Made by a program: the position numbers and the translations under genes. A DNA stretch of 64,000 bases from Cyanoderma ruficeps (lineage: Eukaryota > Chordata > Aves > Passeriformes > Timaliidae), in assembly GCA_008694505.1 (NCBI GenBank), contig VZDJ01000301.1:5905274-5969273 (forward strand), given 5' to 3'. Each line of letters begins with the position of its first letter. The first letter of the stretch is position 1. This document shows, piece after piece, positions 26,293-40,500 of the stretch. The notes beneath the pieces were generated by a model. It was not told the DNA's origin, ran no database searches, and worked only from the letters and a program-made list of their open reading frames with translations.

Positions 26293-28703
26293 TACTCAAA
26301 ATCCAGCTCCCGTGTACTTTCTGTTCATCTGACTTGATTGTACTTTAGGTTTTTTATGGACTCTTTAGAATACATACTAATAAAACCTTATTGGCTTTTT
26401 ATTATCAACTGTCTGAACATACAAATATTGCAGGCTGCAGGGATTTTCTGGTCACTGTGAGCATGACTCTAGATTAAGCAGCAATCAATGCATTTGTTAT
26501 ACTGTCTCTGGCAACTGATGCTTCTGAAAAGCTAACACATTTTTAGAATCATTCAGGCAATTTGCAAACACACTTCTGCTTTTAAGGGCGCTCTGTTTGT
26601 TTCAGTACAACACAGGAATAAAGTCAATCTGGGTAAGCTGCTATGATTTACTAACACCTTCCTTTAGCTGATGTTCCACACCTGGTTGGGCAAAAACTCT
26701 ACGTCAGAAGCACACGGGGTTATTGGGACCTTAACTTGCTATAAATTCCTCGAAGTCAATAGGTAGGATTTAAAAATCAATGGAAGGATATGGCTCAAAT
26801 GTGCTTTTTTTCCAAAGCTGTAATGGTACAAATATTATCACTAAGCACTCACTTACATGTAAGATCTGAACATTGAGATAAAAGCCTACAATCATCTGAT
26901 TCATCTCACCAACAAGAACATCTGATTGTCTCTAGAATAGACAGACAATTACAATAGCAGTGCTTTTCTAGTGGAGTACTTTGAAGTCTGCTATTTTAGA
27001 AGTGGTTACAGAAGGACGTCAGTGAGAAAACAAGATAAATATTTTATTTTGGAATTACAGGGTTGAGAAATCATCCATGAGGGATGCTGCTCCCACCAGA
27101 TTTCACTGATTTTGCTGAGTACACTTTGGTTGCATTAGAGGAGGGTTTGGTGGAACATTCTAAGCGTGAGGAAGCAGTTATTAAATTCACCTGGTAGAGT
27201 TAACGAAGGTTTTAACCTCTCTTTTTGGTCTTCTAATGGCACCTGGCTGTTTATCATTTAACACCATCGCAGACTCCACAGTAGCAATCTAAAGAAATTA
27301 TGTCACTCCATGAACTGTTAGAAGACTGGTCCCTGCCACAAACACAATTCAAGTGTAGCACACACAGTACATCCCCAGGTCCCCAAAATAAACACACAAT
27401 CCAAATGTGGATATTCCAAGCACTAAAATCTAACATTAATACAAACTACGCAAACAAGGGGGTGAACCTACGTCATAAACAATGTTTGTCTCCAGAAGCC
27501 AAATTCTCTCTGGACTAAACAGAACCGGTGCCAGCATTAGCAAAAGAATAATCATCAACTTTTGCTGATCAGATGCCATGGAGAGCTGGGAGATAATGAT
27601 ATCTGAGTCCATGCAGAACAAATTCCCACTGCAGAGACTGCGGTACAACAGCACTGCTCTGCCTCTGGTCAGGCCCGGGGGGCTTTGGCCCACTATTCAA
27701 TCATAACTTGTGAAGGAAAGTAGAAATAGCACAGCTATGGGTACTCAGTCCTGGGCCATTGCTTGGAGAGACCCCTTTGCTAAGGACTTTGGAAACAGAA
27801 ACCCAGATCTGCAAACAGCTCATTTCTTGCTACGTCAACTTTAAAAAGTTTTTCACCAAATTGTGCACTCAGAAATTTTCCTGAAGGTAATTTTTAAACA
27901 TTAATACAGACACTTTTTCCATTTTTATTGCAACCTGAAATGTTCCTGTAATGTTTACATGGCAAACTGAGTAACAACAATACATTTAACATTTCCAACA
28001 AATAAATTATATTTAAATTCTAAGGTATTTATATAAAATTAATTATTTAAGCTCCAAACCTAGAATCATTTGAGACTGTAAAACCCAAAATAGGGCCTAA
28101 CAATTTCAACTCTTTATATTATTAAGACCTGCAGTTGTCAAATGTGTATAGCAGCCCCTCAAGAGGACACGGAACCTCCTGATCCTTTCACTCACAGATT
28201 ACTTTGGCCAAGAGGCAATGGTGTGATTAGAGCCTTCTACCAATGGAAAAACAGATTTGCATTTTAGCTCTGCAATATGCTTCACCAGCCTGTGCCTCCA
28301 CACTTGAACTCCTGGTTCTACAGCAGGGAATGAATGTATGTTTTCCTCGTGCTTTTCTGACAACAGTCCAGGTCCTATATGCCAGGCCTGATGGAATGAT
28401 CCAGCCTGGAAGAGCGGGTGGTATGGCAAAGAGTGATGGAATCCCAAAACCTTTCCCAGGACTTGCAGGTCTTGCTTCTATTTACAGCTCTCTGGAAATT
28501 TAGAGGCATTGAATTTGGATGTTTTAGGAATGTTTGGGAAAAAAATTGTAAGGCCTGTAGCCTTATGAAGACTAGGCATTCTTTCATTCAGCACAAACAT
28601 TCAAAGCATTTCCGTGTGAGTGTAATTACCAATTCACACTTTTCAAATAATTTGAAATAATCACAATAATTTCCTCTCCAAGAAGCATTAGAGAAAACAA
28701 CTC

Positions 28704-28709
28704 TTTATT
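28704..28709 (-). terminator. Candidate distal poly(A) signal AATAAA
   Basis: On the gene strand the context is GAAAATAAAGAGTTGTTTTC. The hexamer is followed at once by a GU/U-rich stretch, as expected of a cleavage and polyadenylation site. It is about 605 bases after the stop codon. This looks the stronger of the two signals, but no transcript evidence is available. Confidence 0.55.
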
Positions 28710-28762
28710 TTCATACAGAAATGGAAGAATCAACGTTTATCTGTATTCTCAGAACTGAGGTA

Positions 28763-28768
28763 TTTATT
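28763..28768 (-). terminator. Candidate proximal poly(A) signal AATAAA
   Basis: The plus strand reads tttatt, which is AATAAA on the gene strand, in the context AACAATAAATACC. It lies about 545 bases after the NAALADL2 stop codon, a plausible distance. The downstream sequence is less GU-rich than after the next signal. Confidence 0.5.
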
Positions 28769-29310
28769 GTTCCACAGGAGTAAAGGTGTTCTGTGCACTT
28801 CCACTCCGGTGCTGGATACCCATGGAAACACCACATCCTTCAACTACTTACTCTGAACGGAGTAAGGAAGAAGATGAGCTCGCTGAAAACATTTAGAAAC
28901 TTGAGTCAGATGTTTCTGGCAGAGGAAATCTCCCCTGGGTGCACATCTGGGGTGTCTGAGAACCAGGGCGTCAGCACATCACAGAGCGTGCTCGGCACTC
29001 CGCAAGATTGAGCTCTTGGTCATAAAAACATACTTTACATACAAAAATACAGCAGATGTCCTTCCAAAAATCACCTCTGAAGTGTTATTCCCTCTCTTTA
29101 GGTTTTATACATTCAGGAACAGACATTTGCGATATACTGTGAACAGTGCAAAATACTGTTTTTACATTTCTCAAACCACGTGTTGCAGTACCTTTAGGCG
29201 CCAGCTGAAGGAAAGGCTGAGCAAGGTTTGACCCTCAGAGCAATTCTGGTCCAAGCCGAATTTTTGTTTAGTGAGTTGTAAACGAATGTCTCAGAATGCA
29301 GAGAATCCTC

Positions 29311-29509
29311 TCATTTCTTTCCAGCTAAGGTAGTCTCAAACACATCAAGTCCTGCTTTGAAGTAAACCTGAGCTGAATTGATGCTGCTCAGCACCTCTGA
29401 CAAGGCTGCTTGAACGGTCTCATTTGACTGATGTAGTTTGCAGTGCTCCAGTGCCTCCAGCAGTACTGAAAACTGGCTGGTCCTGTCATCCAGTCTGTAA
29501 AGAATATTT
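29311..29509 (-). CDS. NAALADL2: NAALADL2 last coding exon with stop codon (199 bp)
   Basis: The minus strand has the acceptor ttctctttcag. The first base completes the split arginine codon, and 65 codons and a TGA stop (29313-29311) follow. The peptide opens NILYRLDDRTSQFSVLLEAL and contains EHCKLHQSNETVQAAL, then SSINSAQVYFKAGLDVFETT, ending AGKK. The block N-SINSAQVYFKAGLDVF is the recognisable C-terminus of NAALADL2. An N-glycosylation sequon (NET) lies at exon residues 29-31; the C-terminal domain of this type II protein is expected to be extracellular, so the site could be used. The frame reads 5 codons into the intron up to an ATG at 29523, but this is not the start. With the two upstream exons it gives 163 C-terminal residues. 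Confidence 0.96.
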
Positions 29510-32500
29510 CTGAAAGAGAACAATGGAGAGAATGGTAAAATTTTGACTCAGAAACAATCCATCAGATGCCATCAAGAAACCCTGCAAGTATCAGCCACAG
29601 TTTACAGATGATACGTGTTATGCACAGTAAAGCTGACCCATGGCAGATTGAGAGACAAATGTGTTTTTATTATGCCTCTATAAACTGAATCTATTCACTG
29701 AGCTACATGTACTTACAGTGGAGCAGTTACTAAATCCATCAAACAAATCTCACATTCCTCTTTGACCACTCAAGATTTTATTCAAAAGCATGAGCCTAGA
29801 CCTATCACACCCCTCATGAAGGATTTTGTGTCTCATATGAATTCCATTTATTGCCCTCTAAAAAGAGTTTGGTTATTGCTGTTAACCCTCAGCACAGGCT
29901 TAGTTTTGTTTTTGTTTTCCTATCTCCTCCCATTATTTATTTCATACTTCAAAGGTGAAATTCCAGCTGCATTGAAGCCAATGGTAAACCTCTCCTTGCC
30001 TTCAGCAGAGACTTTATTTCATCAATAATCCTTTGTGGTTTCAGAACAAGAGTAACCCACCTTTAATGTCCCATAATAGAGGAAAGAAACAGCACACACA
30101 GCTAAACCTGTGTGAAACAGAATCTGTGTTTTCCAGTAATATCTGCAAAAAAAATTTAATGGTTTGCAGAAAAACAGATGCAAGAGTATTGTGTGATCCC
30201 TTGGAAATGTTACCTGTATGAGGCGTGGAAGGCTCAGAATTCAAAGCTAGTCAGTGATTTTAATGGGACTCTTTGAAGCAGGCTATAAATGTTATCCAAA
30301 AACAGGTGTAATCATTATACTAATTAGAAGAGCACATAAATATCATAAATCTCCACCCAGGAGCTCCTTTGATTGCAAACAGAAGTGAATGAAATTTGCA
30401 ACAGGAAAGCTGCAGTGATTTGGTGCAGGATCTTATCCTCAAATACAGGACAGGTGTTCAGGGCTGGGGAGAGGCTGTTTCATGGAGAACCCAGCAAGAA
30501 ACAGGACAGCTCACACACACTTTGTTAGTAACCTAATGGCACGACAGAACAGGCCAAATGGCAACTCCAAATTAGTAATAAAACTGCCAAGTTTATTTAC
30601 AGAAGATGGATGAACACAAAAGTGCATCTTATCATTCCATGAATCACCTGAACTGCAACTCTGCCTGGGGGAAAGGCAACAAAGCAGCCCAAGAAATGAC
30701 ACCACGGAACACCCACAATCTTTTGCCATGTTCTTCAGCTTTAAAAAACGTTTTGAATGAGAGGTCATTTTTTTTTTCAAAGATATGAAATAACTCCTGT
30801 CCTCATAAAGCAATCCTTCAGTCTGTGTTTTTACCCCCCCAATATTGGGTATACAACCAAACCCAGCAGCGTGCAGAAGGAATGATGAGTTTTCCATCCC
30901 CTGACAGCAATACATCCTCCAGTTCAAGAGGTTTGCAGTGCAATACATTGGAGATCTAAACAGAGAAGGGAAAGGGTTTGAAACCCACACTGCAGCAGAA
31001 AGACAGTTTAAACAATAGGTCATCACTGACAGAGACCATTCAGACAGAAACAGGTTAGGAATATGTGCAAGAACAGCTCAGAAAGCCCCATCAAGAGGGG
31101 AGGAACAGGAAGATGTGGCAATAACTTCCTCAGCTACCACAGGACAACTCCCTGCTCCCTAACCATGGTGCAGCTCGTACTCAAAGGAGACTCAAGTTGT
31201 CTCATGGACTGTCTCAAAGCAGTCTCTGTGATACAGTAAATGAAAACTGTGTATGCTGAGAACCAGAAAAACTCTTGGTTGGCTGGTTGGTTGGTTTTTA
31301 AGGATAGGCTGTGCTATGGGAAACACTGCATTTTTCAAAGCAGGGATCGATTTTGCTGCCTCAGTTCAGGGACTCCTGCTGAGATCAGTGCAAGCAGAAC
31401 CAGGCTTTTGAAGAACTCTCCTCTATAGTTCCTGTAGTTCACAGGGAGAAAGAAGCCTGCTCACAGCCCCTCAAACACCTCCCACAGCAGGGCCAGTGCT
31501 AGAGATAATCACATTTCTTTCTACCCTCAGGAGAGATCTGGTTGCTGGTGGCTGGGAGAGTTTGACAGAGCTGGAATTCTACTCCAAATGCCTACAACAC
31601 TGGTGCCCTGATCTGAGTTAGGATCCCTCTATTCCTTCCAGTCAACCCATAAAAACATCCTAAGAGAGCAACCATCAGCAGGGCAACAGTGACTTAGAAA
31701 TGACCTAGAACTGACTGAGACTGCCAGAAACGACTCTAAAGAAGGATGGTCTGAACATTGGAATATTTGGGGGCTGCTGAGACAATGTTGGTGTGAATAG
31801 GAACAGACCTCATCCCCATTATCAAATGTGCTCTAAACAAGGCACACGAGCTAAAAAAGATGGTTTACCCCGACCCTAATAAGGGTGTGTGATACAGTTT
31901 AAATCTACTCTTGTGACTTCGGAACCACTGGTGATTTCACAGTAAATACAAAGGCATGTGATCCAAGTGAAAACAAGTACTGCTACTGCACCCCACCTGA
32001 ATGCAGGACAAATTAGTGTCTGATGAGAGCTTAGTTGTTTGATGAATGAGACAAGGAGTCTACTGTCTTAATTTTAAAATAGTATCTTAACTTCTGAAAT
32101 AGTAACATGACTTCAGAATAGCTGATTACATAGTATGACAGAACCTCATTTGTATTTTTATGTATGCAAATAATAATAAGTAACACAATACAGCACCTGT
32201 TTTTTTCAAATTTTCTGCAGGAGTTCTCACTGGGATCTTGTATTTTCCAATTACTTATCTTTGCTTGGCAAGCCATGCCACCCCTTTGTTGCACAAAATG
32301 ATTTCTCTCTTTATGCATGTTCATGAGAGTCAATTTATACAAGTTTACTTCTTATCTCTGTTGAAGCTTCATCAAATGAAATAAATGGTCAGTTCAGTTT
32401 ATTACTTCCAAGCCTTTACAAGTCAGAAAAGTGTTTTCATTAAAGATTACACAGGGACTGAAAAATAAACCCCAGCCATTTCCTTGACACAAGGTATCAC

Positions 32501-32901
32501 CATGTGCCCACAACATGCAGAATGATAGCCAGAGACTTTAATTTACACTGTGAAATTCAATTACTTAAACATTCCTGAACACAAATTGGTTTTGTAGCCT
32601 ACACCCTTAAAACAACAATTCCAGCCTCTGGCCTAATTGCTTAAGTATCTACCTTCATCTTCAACTATTTTATCTTATAAATATAATTCACACAGTCAGC
32701 CTGACCCTCACAAAACAAAAAGACACTCCTAAAGAGAAAACTGCAATACAATATCATGACACTGATGAAATTACAACACACATCATTCATCCTAATGGGC
32801 TTGTTACTATGACACATCCCAGTGACCTGAAAAGTCTAACACTGAGGTAGGAAACCTAATTAATAACTTCAGCCAGTACCACTGAAAGAAATAAAAGGGT
32901 T

Positions 32902-32946
32902 ACAAAAAACAAACAAAAAAACCCCAAAAAAACAAAAAAACCAAAC
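32902..32946 (+). repeat. A/C-only low-complexity tract
   Basis: About 45 bases made only of A and C (runs of A broken by single C or cccc). No associated mobile element was recognised. Confidence 0.85.
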
Positions 32947-35900
32947 AGCTTTAGCAAAGTAAAGAAACTATAAACAGAGCCTGTTTTATAACTTTTGTAA
33001 GTCCTTGGCAGGCCCAGGAACACGAGCCTTCCTGATCAAAATAATGCCATTAAACCCTGTCCTACATAACCACAAATAAGGAGGTACTGCCACACCCTCC
33101 AGACCAGAAGGAATTTGACAAATCCTTGAATGACACATCACACTAGAAAGAGATTGACTTCCACACAACTTCAATATTACAGCAACTGGACAGTACAAGA
33201 TGAAACAAGATTACCTCATTATTCTTGTCACGAAAAACGATTTTTTAGCTTACAAGAAAATTTTGTCTGTAGGTAGCGTACAACACAAGATGAATTATTC
33301 AGGCACTTACAAACAGACTCCCATCTAACAGCCCACATTTGAGATTTTGAAAAGTAATTATTAAATCATTAGGACAGGATGGTAAGTCTACTGTCCCACA
33401 TGAAAATGAGCGCAGGTTTTCCCTGTGGAATCACAGTAAAATTGTTTAGAGATAAATGCTGAGGGCAGCCTCTGTCTGTTCCAGTTACAACACAGTGTGC
33501 TATGACTTCAGCATCCTCACAAACTCAATTTTATAATTCCCTGAATTGTTTTTTCTTGTACTCTCCAAGGGAAAAAAAACCACAACAAAACCACACCACA
33601 ACAAGGATTCTCTAAATTTCCCTTTCCCCTGATACTGTTCAATTTTGAATGCACTTTTCTTACATTTAGGAGTCTGTTTTCATTCATATTTGCAAGACAT
33701 AAAATATGATTACTCTGGTAAATAAGTAAATGCACTCTAATAACAATATTTACATGTTGGGACTTCCAGTTCCATACAGTGGTTATTCTTTGTAGGACAT
33801 AAAAATATCACAAAATCTTCTCAGGAAACAGCACAAGAGGATTTATACTGATTTCTTTACACAAGTTTGCACCTCAGAAAATTTTGCAGTGAACATGCAC
33901 AAAGTTTGTTTCCTCCTCTGGGATCCTTATCCTTTGATCTCCAATGGTTCTCCTCCTTTCTTCTCTTACTTTTTAAACCTTTTTGACACCCACATGCAGT
34001 TTTTTATCTCATCTATTTTATTTCCCAGCAGCATTGTGGCAGAAGGTTTATAATTATGAAATTACAGCTGCTGGCCATGTAAGATTAGCTTTTATCAGGA
34101 GGAAATATTTGCCCTGGTGAAGTGTCATTACATGTCATTAGAGCTGATCCAGAGGAACCCCTTTTTTTTTCTTTTGTTTTCCAACAATTCTTGTTCCCTG
34201 CGGGACTGAACGCTGGGAGTCGCCGGCTCTGTGGCCATGGGATGGAACAACACACACACACAGAGGGAATTTGGGGATGTGGCATCCAACCACTCAAGGC
34301 AACTCAGCAACCACTCCTTCACTGCCCTAAGTCCCCACAAACCCAGCACCAGGACATCTTTAAGGATCCTCTGTTTGCAAGATGTTGTTCCTAACTTATG
34401 TGTCCTAGGTATCCTCTCCTCTTTCAGAGCCTTCCCCGAGTGCCCTCGTTCACAGGCTGCAAATGGTTCTACCAAGACCTACTCCACAGAGTGAGAGATT
34501 TAAAATCATGTACACTCAGAGGTGAGTGCCTGCCTGAAAGGGATGGATTTGCATGTTATCAGCAGTTGATAAGCTGCAGGTAATCGAGATATCAATCCCA
34601 AATAAAGTAACCAACTGAAAGGCATTTCAAAGGCATTGTTATGTGGCAGCGGTAAAACAGATAAACTCTCTCCCTGCTAGATACAAATTTATCTTGCATA
34701 AAAGACAGGCATTAGGACACCTCTAATTGAGTCAATTAGAGCAAATGGAGGTTGTGGTAAGAGTGCATGGACAGGATCCTGTTGGGACACGGGACCACAA
34801 GGAGGTAATTATTCCAGGTTTGAGTACTTTTCTGAGTAGGTCAGTTTTAAATAGGGCTTCTTTAAAAAATTAATCCTGATTTTGGCAGCTCTGTGAAGTG
34901 TCTTGGCTTGACTGCCTGCCAAATAAACAAAGGGAAAAAGAGAAGTCAAATTGGAAGAGTAGTGGGTTACAAGACACATTATCTTTTATTTCCCTACAGT
35001 TCTCTTTGATTACAGTACTTTTTGAAGGTAAGGGATGCACTGCCCTGAAAAACACTAATCTCTCCCTGAAGGATCACTACAGCCTAACCTAACTCTAATT
35101 CTAGCCTAAACTTCAGCTTGACGCACCTTGGCAACTTTAAATCTTTGTAAGGGCCTTGAGTGCACCAGTCCCAGATTCCAAAGCACATGTACAAGCGTTC
35201 ACAAGAAAGCAAAAAGTCCATTACAGAAGTTAAGCCAAGAAAAGTTGCTTGAGGACCTTTTTATGACCAAAACTCAACATTCACAGAAAATAGTCACTCT
35301 CATTTCTGTTCTGAAAGATGTACAAGGAAGGAATTCTTTTGATACTTAAATATTTTCTGCCAACGGAGAAGATTGATGCAAAGTAAAGCTAACAACGCTG
35401 AGCTTGATCTTCTGATAACAGGACAGTGCTCTGCAATGGCTGAGGAAAAAATTAAATACTGCATCTATGACAACCTGTAGCCAAACCTTGTCACTTTTGT
35501 AAACAATAATTACATAACTTCCTATTTTTTTGTGATTTTTGATAGCAAACAGTGTCTAGTATAATACATAATAGCCATGAATAAATGGAAGCTGGCTACT
35601 TGAGGCAAGTAGCAGATGCAGTAGTAGAGGACTGATGTTCTGGAATAGCCTCAAATAAGAATAATGGAGCTAAGAAGCCTGACCAGTTTAAAGACTGAGT
35701 AAAATCAGGCTGCAATGAAATATCTTTTTGCCAGTACTGAATATCAACATTACCATGCACTCACAGTTCTTTTTTTTTTTTCCTGGTGAAAATTTGCCGA
35801 GTTTAGGACCTGATTTCCTTCTTGTTTTGGGAGTAAACAAGATCAGTCGGTAAGGAGAATCCAATCTACAGCTTCAACAGTACAGAATGACTTCACAGAA

Positions 35901-37494
35901 GTGAAATAAAAGAATACAAATTGTATTATTATTGTGTAAGATGCATTTCTTCTTCAGAAGTTGCAAGTCACTATTTATCACTACTGAAGAGCAGTCCTCT
36001 AATCAGGCATTATTTCCTCTAGGGTTTTACAGAAATTAATTAAGTGACATCATGTAGAAATTCCTGAAGAAGCCACAGAACCCACTATCAGAGTCTTTGC
36101 CAATCCTGTATGCAGCTGATGAGAGAATGATGTATACTCCAAGGAGATGTTCAAATTCCTTGAAAATCCACCAGTAGTTTTTCTGTGGTTCCTCAAAACA
36201 AGGACTTAGATTTATACTTAAAAGAGTGATGATGCACTGAACAAAACTGATGTAACTGTATTTTAAAATGTTATTTGCTGGCAGCAACTGGTATGAAATA
36301 TTCTTTGTTAAATTTCAAATAATGTTGGTAACAAATGTAAGCATGTTGTTCTTTGAATGATTTATGCTACACTTGCTTTCCAAGTGAAAGAAACATATGC
36401 TTGTGTGGATAATTTGGAGGAAACTATCTGTCTTTTAAGGATGTCTCAGTCTGGAACACTCGAATCCAAAGCAGATGTGCTACTATTTTGAAGAACTTGA
36501 GGGAAGTGAATTAATAAAATTATTTCCAAATGGCTCACAGCTGATATGCTGATGGCTTCATAGGGCTTTTTATTTAGAAATCATGTAAAACATCCTCCTC
36601 CTAAGGAGGAATCCCATTCCTAAACAAAGCAGCACACAGTGTCCAGTGCTTAATGCAGGAAACCGGCTTGACCTTCATCTCCAGTTCTGATCCTGACTGG
36701 GTTTATCACCCTAAATAACTCCGTGCCACGTCACATTACCACTGGTCATTATCGTAAGACTTAACGAGGGATAAAAGATTATCTCATAATACATCTTTAA
36801 AAAAACCCCTGAAGTTACACCATTATTACCTTCAGTGGCAGGTACACACACAAAATTAACACCACTCTTGAGTCCCAGTTAAGATAGTTTCCTTGTTAAT
36901 GATCTCATCAACACATTTCTAAGCTCTATTGCCTGGGTAATATGTTAGTGAGGGAATATTGCATATTAACTATTATCCAATGAATTTCATTTATTTTTGT
37001 ACCATATTCAAGAAGTGTCCTTGGCTAATATTTCAACCATACACGGGTGGTTCTCATCTGTCATGATCAAAAATGTGGATTCATATATTTCTTGGATCTA
37101 AAAAATGCTATCACTGCTACTGTTTATAATAAAGATAAAATAATGTATAAAATATTAAGTTTCTGTCACATTTAATAAATGACTCAGAATCTAATACTTT
37201 GTGCAGCTTCCTGAGATCACAGTAGATTTTTTTTTTCTGGAACTAAATATTCTTGCCCTGTTGAGCACCATAAGTGCAGACCAAGCAAGATCTGCCAGCA
37301 AGGGACACGGAGTGGAGCTGCATCCTAACCACAAGACATGCTGGAGGTTGGCATGAGAGCTCTGCACTGAGCTCACACAACAGCTGTGACAGGCCTTTTA
37401 CAGTCAGCACAACAACTGCTGTGAAATGGGCTAAAACGTCCAGTAAGGACACATATTAAAATAAATGTCATGGGTTTTTTACAAAAAAACACCA

Positions 37495-37496
<2 letters not shown>

Positions 37497-37538
<42 letters not shown>

Positions 37539-37541
37539 NTT
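37497..37541 (+). repeat. Poly(T) tract interrupted by one N
   Basis: About 42 T with one N at 37539, inside the last NAALADL2 intron. A homopolymer at an assembly join; its true length is unknown. Confidence 0.9.
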
Positions 37542-40500
37542 TGTGAGGCCAAGACCATGCAGATTTGTGGGAAGCATGAGGAATATTATTTCCTGAACAC
37601 ATTCTTGTCTTCAGGATATTCAGTGTTGGGTTAGATTACAATATAATAATATTTACTGGATCACAGATATAATGGGTCTGATGTATTGTGCAGAGAGAAC
37701 TCTGCAAGTGTACAAATCAACCTAATTAAAAAGATGGAAGAAAATGCATGAGAAGTACATAGAGGAAAAATAAACGAATATATGTAAAACCAGGTTTCCT
37801 TTCATATCAGGGAAGTGAGAAATCTGTTTTGAAGCCATGACATAATCCCTGATTACAGAGGTTTTCTGCTTTTGCAGGTGTAATGAAAAGATTTTCATGT
37901 TGCCTGTTTAAATAAGCTTTAAAGTCTGCCATAATTACAGCTCTGCAGATGGCTAATTCAGTAGTATTTATGCAGCAAATGCTCTTTAAATAGTAAAAAT
38001 TTACAAGACAACAAATACAGTCATTAATTCGTGGCCATTACATGTATCAGTGATTCCAGAGGAAGAAACATCTCAATTGCCACTCAGATGGATCAGGTGT
38101 TTGGAGAGTGACTATCACTCACTTTATTGCATCTCCTCAGCATTAAGAAAGGGCATAATTCAGCATCATTATTGGTGATGAGAAAAATCATAACCATAGC
38201 AGGAATTTGTAAGAGCATTATCAGCCCAGTAAATGCTACTGGTGTGTGCCAGGATAAACGTGCTGCTCCATACTTAAAATTGCAAAAGCCACAATCACAC
38301 TGCTCAAACACTGTAAAGTTCAAAGGAATAAGGCAGAAGAAAATGAAGGAGGCATTTTGGGTGCACAAAATACATTCAGAGAGAAGGAGCTGAACAACAA
38401 CTGCAGAACTGAGAAACACCAGAGGAGGATTAGACAGGGAAACAGGTAATGCCACTGTTCATAACTCCATTTACAAGCCGTGAAAAAATCATACAAGAAA
38501 AGGAGTTGCAAGTTTTGAAAGATGCAAAATATGGGGGTCAAAAGTCAGATAGGAAATCATTGCTGTGTTGGAAGACAAAAATTCATTTATTCTGACTGAA
38601 TGTCAAAGTCTGAGGTACACTATTCTACAACCAGCACACAATTCTTTCCTTCTCCCCCATCATAATTCTAGCATTGTATTTACAAATTGCACATGGCAGA
38701 TAATAGAGACAGAACATTATCTACTGCTGCCAGTGAAAGATGAATTATTTCAGTATTTCCCCCACTAAGGATCATCGACACCGTATCAAATCACTCTGCT
38801 CCACATAATACAAAGCAGAACAATAAAAATACTCCATACATTTGGCTCAGGTAGGTCAAAAAACATCTCAAATATTACTACAAAGGAGACAGGAATGTTT
38901 TCTACTTGGAGTGATAAACGAAGAATTCGAAATGAAAAAAACAAATCTCCAGAGTTTATACAATGAGACAGAACTACTGTCTTCGGCAGAAACTCTGGGC
39001 TAGGGTTTTGTTTCATTTTGCAGGTGACATTGCACTCCATGTTTACCCACGTTACTGTTTAAGATTAGCAGGATATTTGCATCTCTAATGCTTGTCCTCC
39101 GTAAATCCAACGAGCAGCTTGTTTACACATGGAGATATAATAAAGTCTTTAATTCTCCTACTAAACGTATCACGAGAAACTTGACTCTCAGGGCATGTGC
39201 GTTTTGAAACCTGAGAATCTGCTGCAGTTTACCAGCAAAGCAGAAATAAATCCTGTAGAATATACACACAGAATACACATGTCAGGAAAGCACATAACAA
39301 ATCTCAATCTGAAAGGAAAATATTTGTTCTGGTGAACAACACACACTTGAGTGGCATGAGTTCAGCAGCAATGCAAGTTGCCTTTTTTCAATGGTACTAA
39401 AACCACCTTTTGATTGTTCTTTCATTTCACTATGTCACATTCAGGGTGCACAATTCATCTTTGCTTACTGCCAGTGTTTTGTTCGGGGCATTAAAATGCA
39501 GCCATTTGTTGTAATTCTTTAGCCCAATGAAGTGTTAATGTCACACTTGGAGATCCGGGATGAAAAGAAGCAAAATGAAGAAGTTTAACTGGTACAAATG
39601 AGCAATAAAAACTGCTGGAGGTCTTTGCCGAAGACACAGATTGCTTTCAAAATCCTTGCTTTTCACCTACTTACTACTCAATTCACTCAATTACATCTAT
39701 TAGACAAAGCACAATCACCCCTGTAACAATTCCATAAATAGTGGTGGCAGATGCATACAGCCTTAATGGAGAGGATCAACTTGCCATGCTAAGATAAAAC
39801 TTTTGAAAGAAAGATTTTACACAAGTTGACTTGGATTTTTTTATAAAACTGTTAAAGGAAATGCCAGTCAGGACATAATCGATCCTTAGCAAAGGGTCCA
39901 TTAAGAAAAAAAATGCACCTAATTGGAGCAGAAATGACAACCTGGGGCATTCTACACCTCTTTTTGGCTTTAATTTTAAATACTGAAGGCACAAACTGTG
40001 ACTTTAATAACTCTTTTAGGTTTGAAAATTTTGGGGGAGCATCCCAGGGGATTCTAGGAAATCCTGCACACCTACTACTGGGCCCATCTGGTATCAACAG
40101 CACCCATCACATCTGAAAATCAAACCTGGACCTGAAGGAACGTGACACTTTCACTGAGACTGCAGATCCCCCTGCACCGAGTGTGCCACGCCTGACACTC
40201 CATGAAGTTTGCTTTATTACCTCATTCCTTTCCAATGTTGCTGCTCATTGAAGAGCTCTGCCTTTCAACACAGGGAGAGGCTCCCTCTGAGTACCTGAGG
40301 AGGGCACACACAGGCCAGGCAGATGGGTCAGCAAATGTAACAACAAAATACACAAGGAACGGGGAGAACCCTCTGACTGAGCCCAGGCAAGCACAAGAAT
40401 GGAGCTCAGGATTTATGAAATGAACACCAGGAAGATCCATTCTGTCCTGCTATTCCTGATATTGGAGTCAGTGTTTTGGTCGGTATTTCTGTAGAGGGAA

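Larger units (their letters stand above)
20101..28689. other. Intergenic AT-rich DNA, no gene seen
   Basis: Contains a CR1 fragment (25.8 kb), a polypurine tract (24.6 kb) and an assembly join (26260). Otherwise no exon, RNA gene or known repeat was recognised between the end of the GC-richer patch and the putative NAALADL2 transcript end. Confidence 0.6.
28690..29310 (-). other. NAALADL2: Probable NAALADL2 3' untranslated region
   Basis: The minus-strand sequence directly after the TGA stop runs about 600 bases to two AATAAA hexamers. It has scattered CpG sites around 28.95-29.0 kb and no other gene. The extent is inferred from the poly(A) signals only; the transcript could end at either signal or run further toward lower coordinates. 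Short plus-strand frames here (for example around 28.8-29.0 kb) look like chance. Confidence 0.6.

Noticed and set aside
30511..31026. 171-codon open frame on the NAALADL2 strand in the last intron, a possible alternative terminal exon
   Set aside because: No recognisable domain, no convincing acceptor seen in the right phase, and the true last exon with a conserved tail lies downstream.
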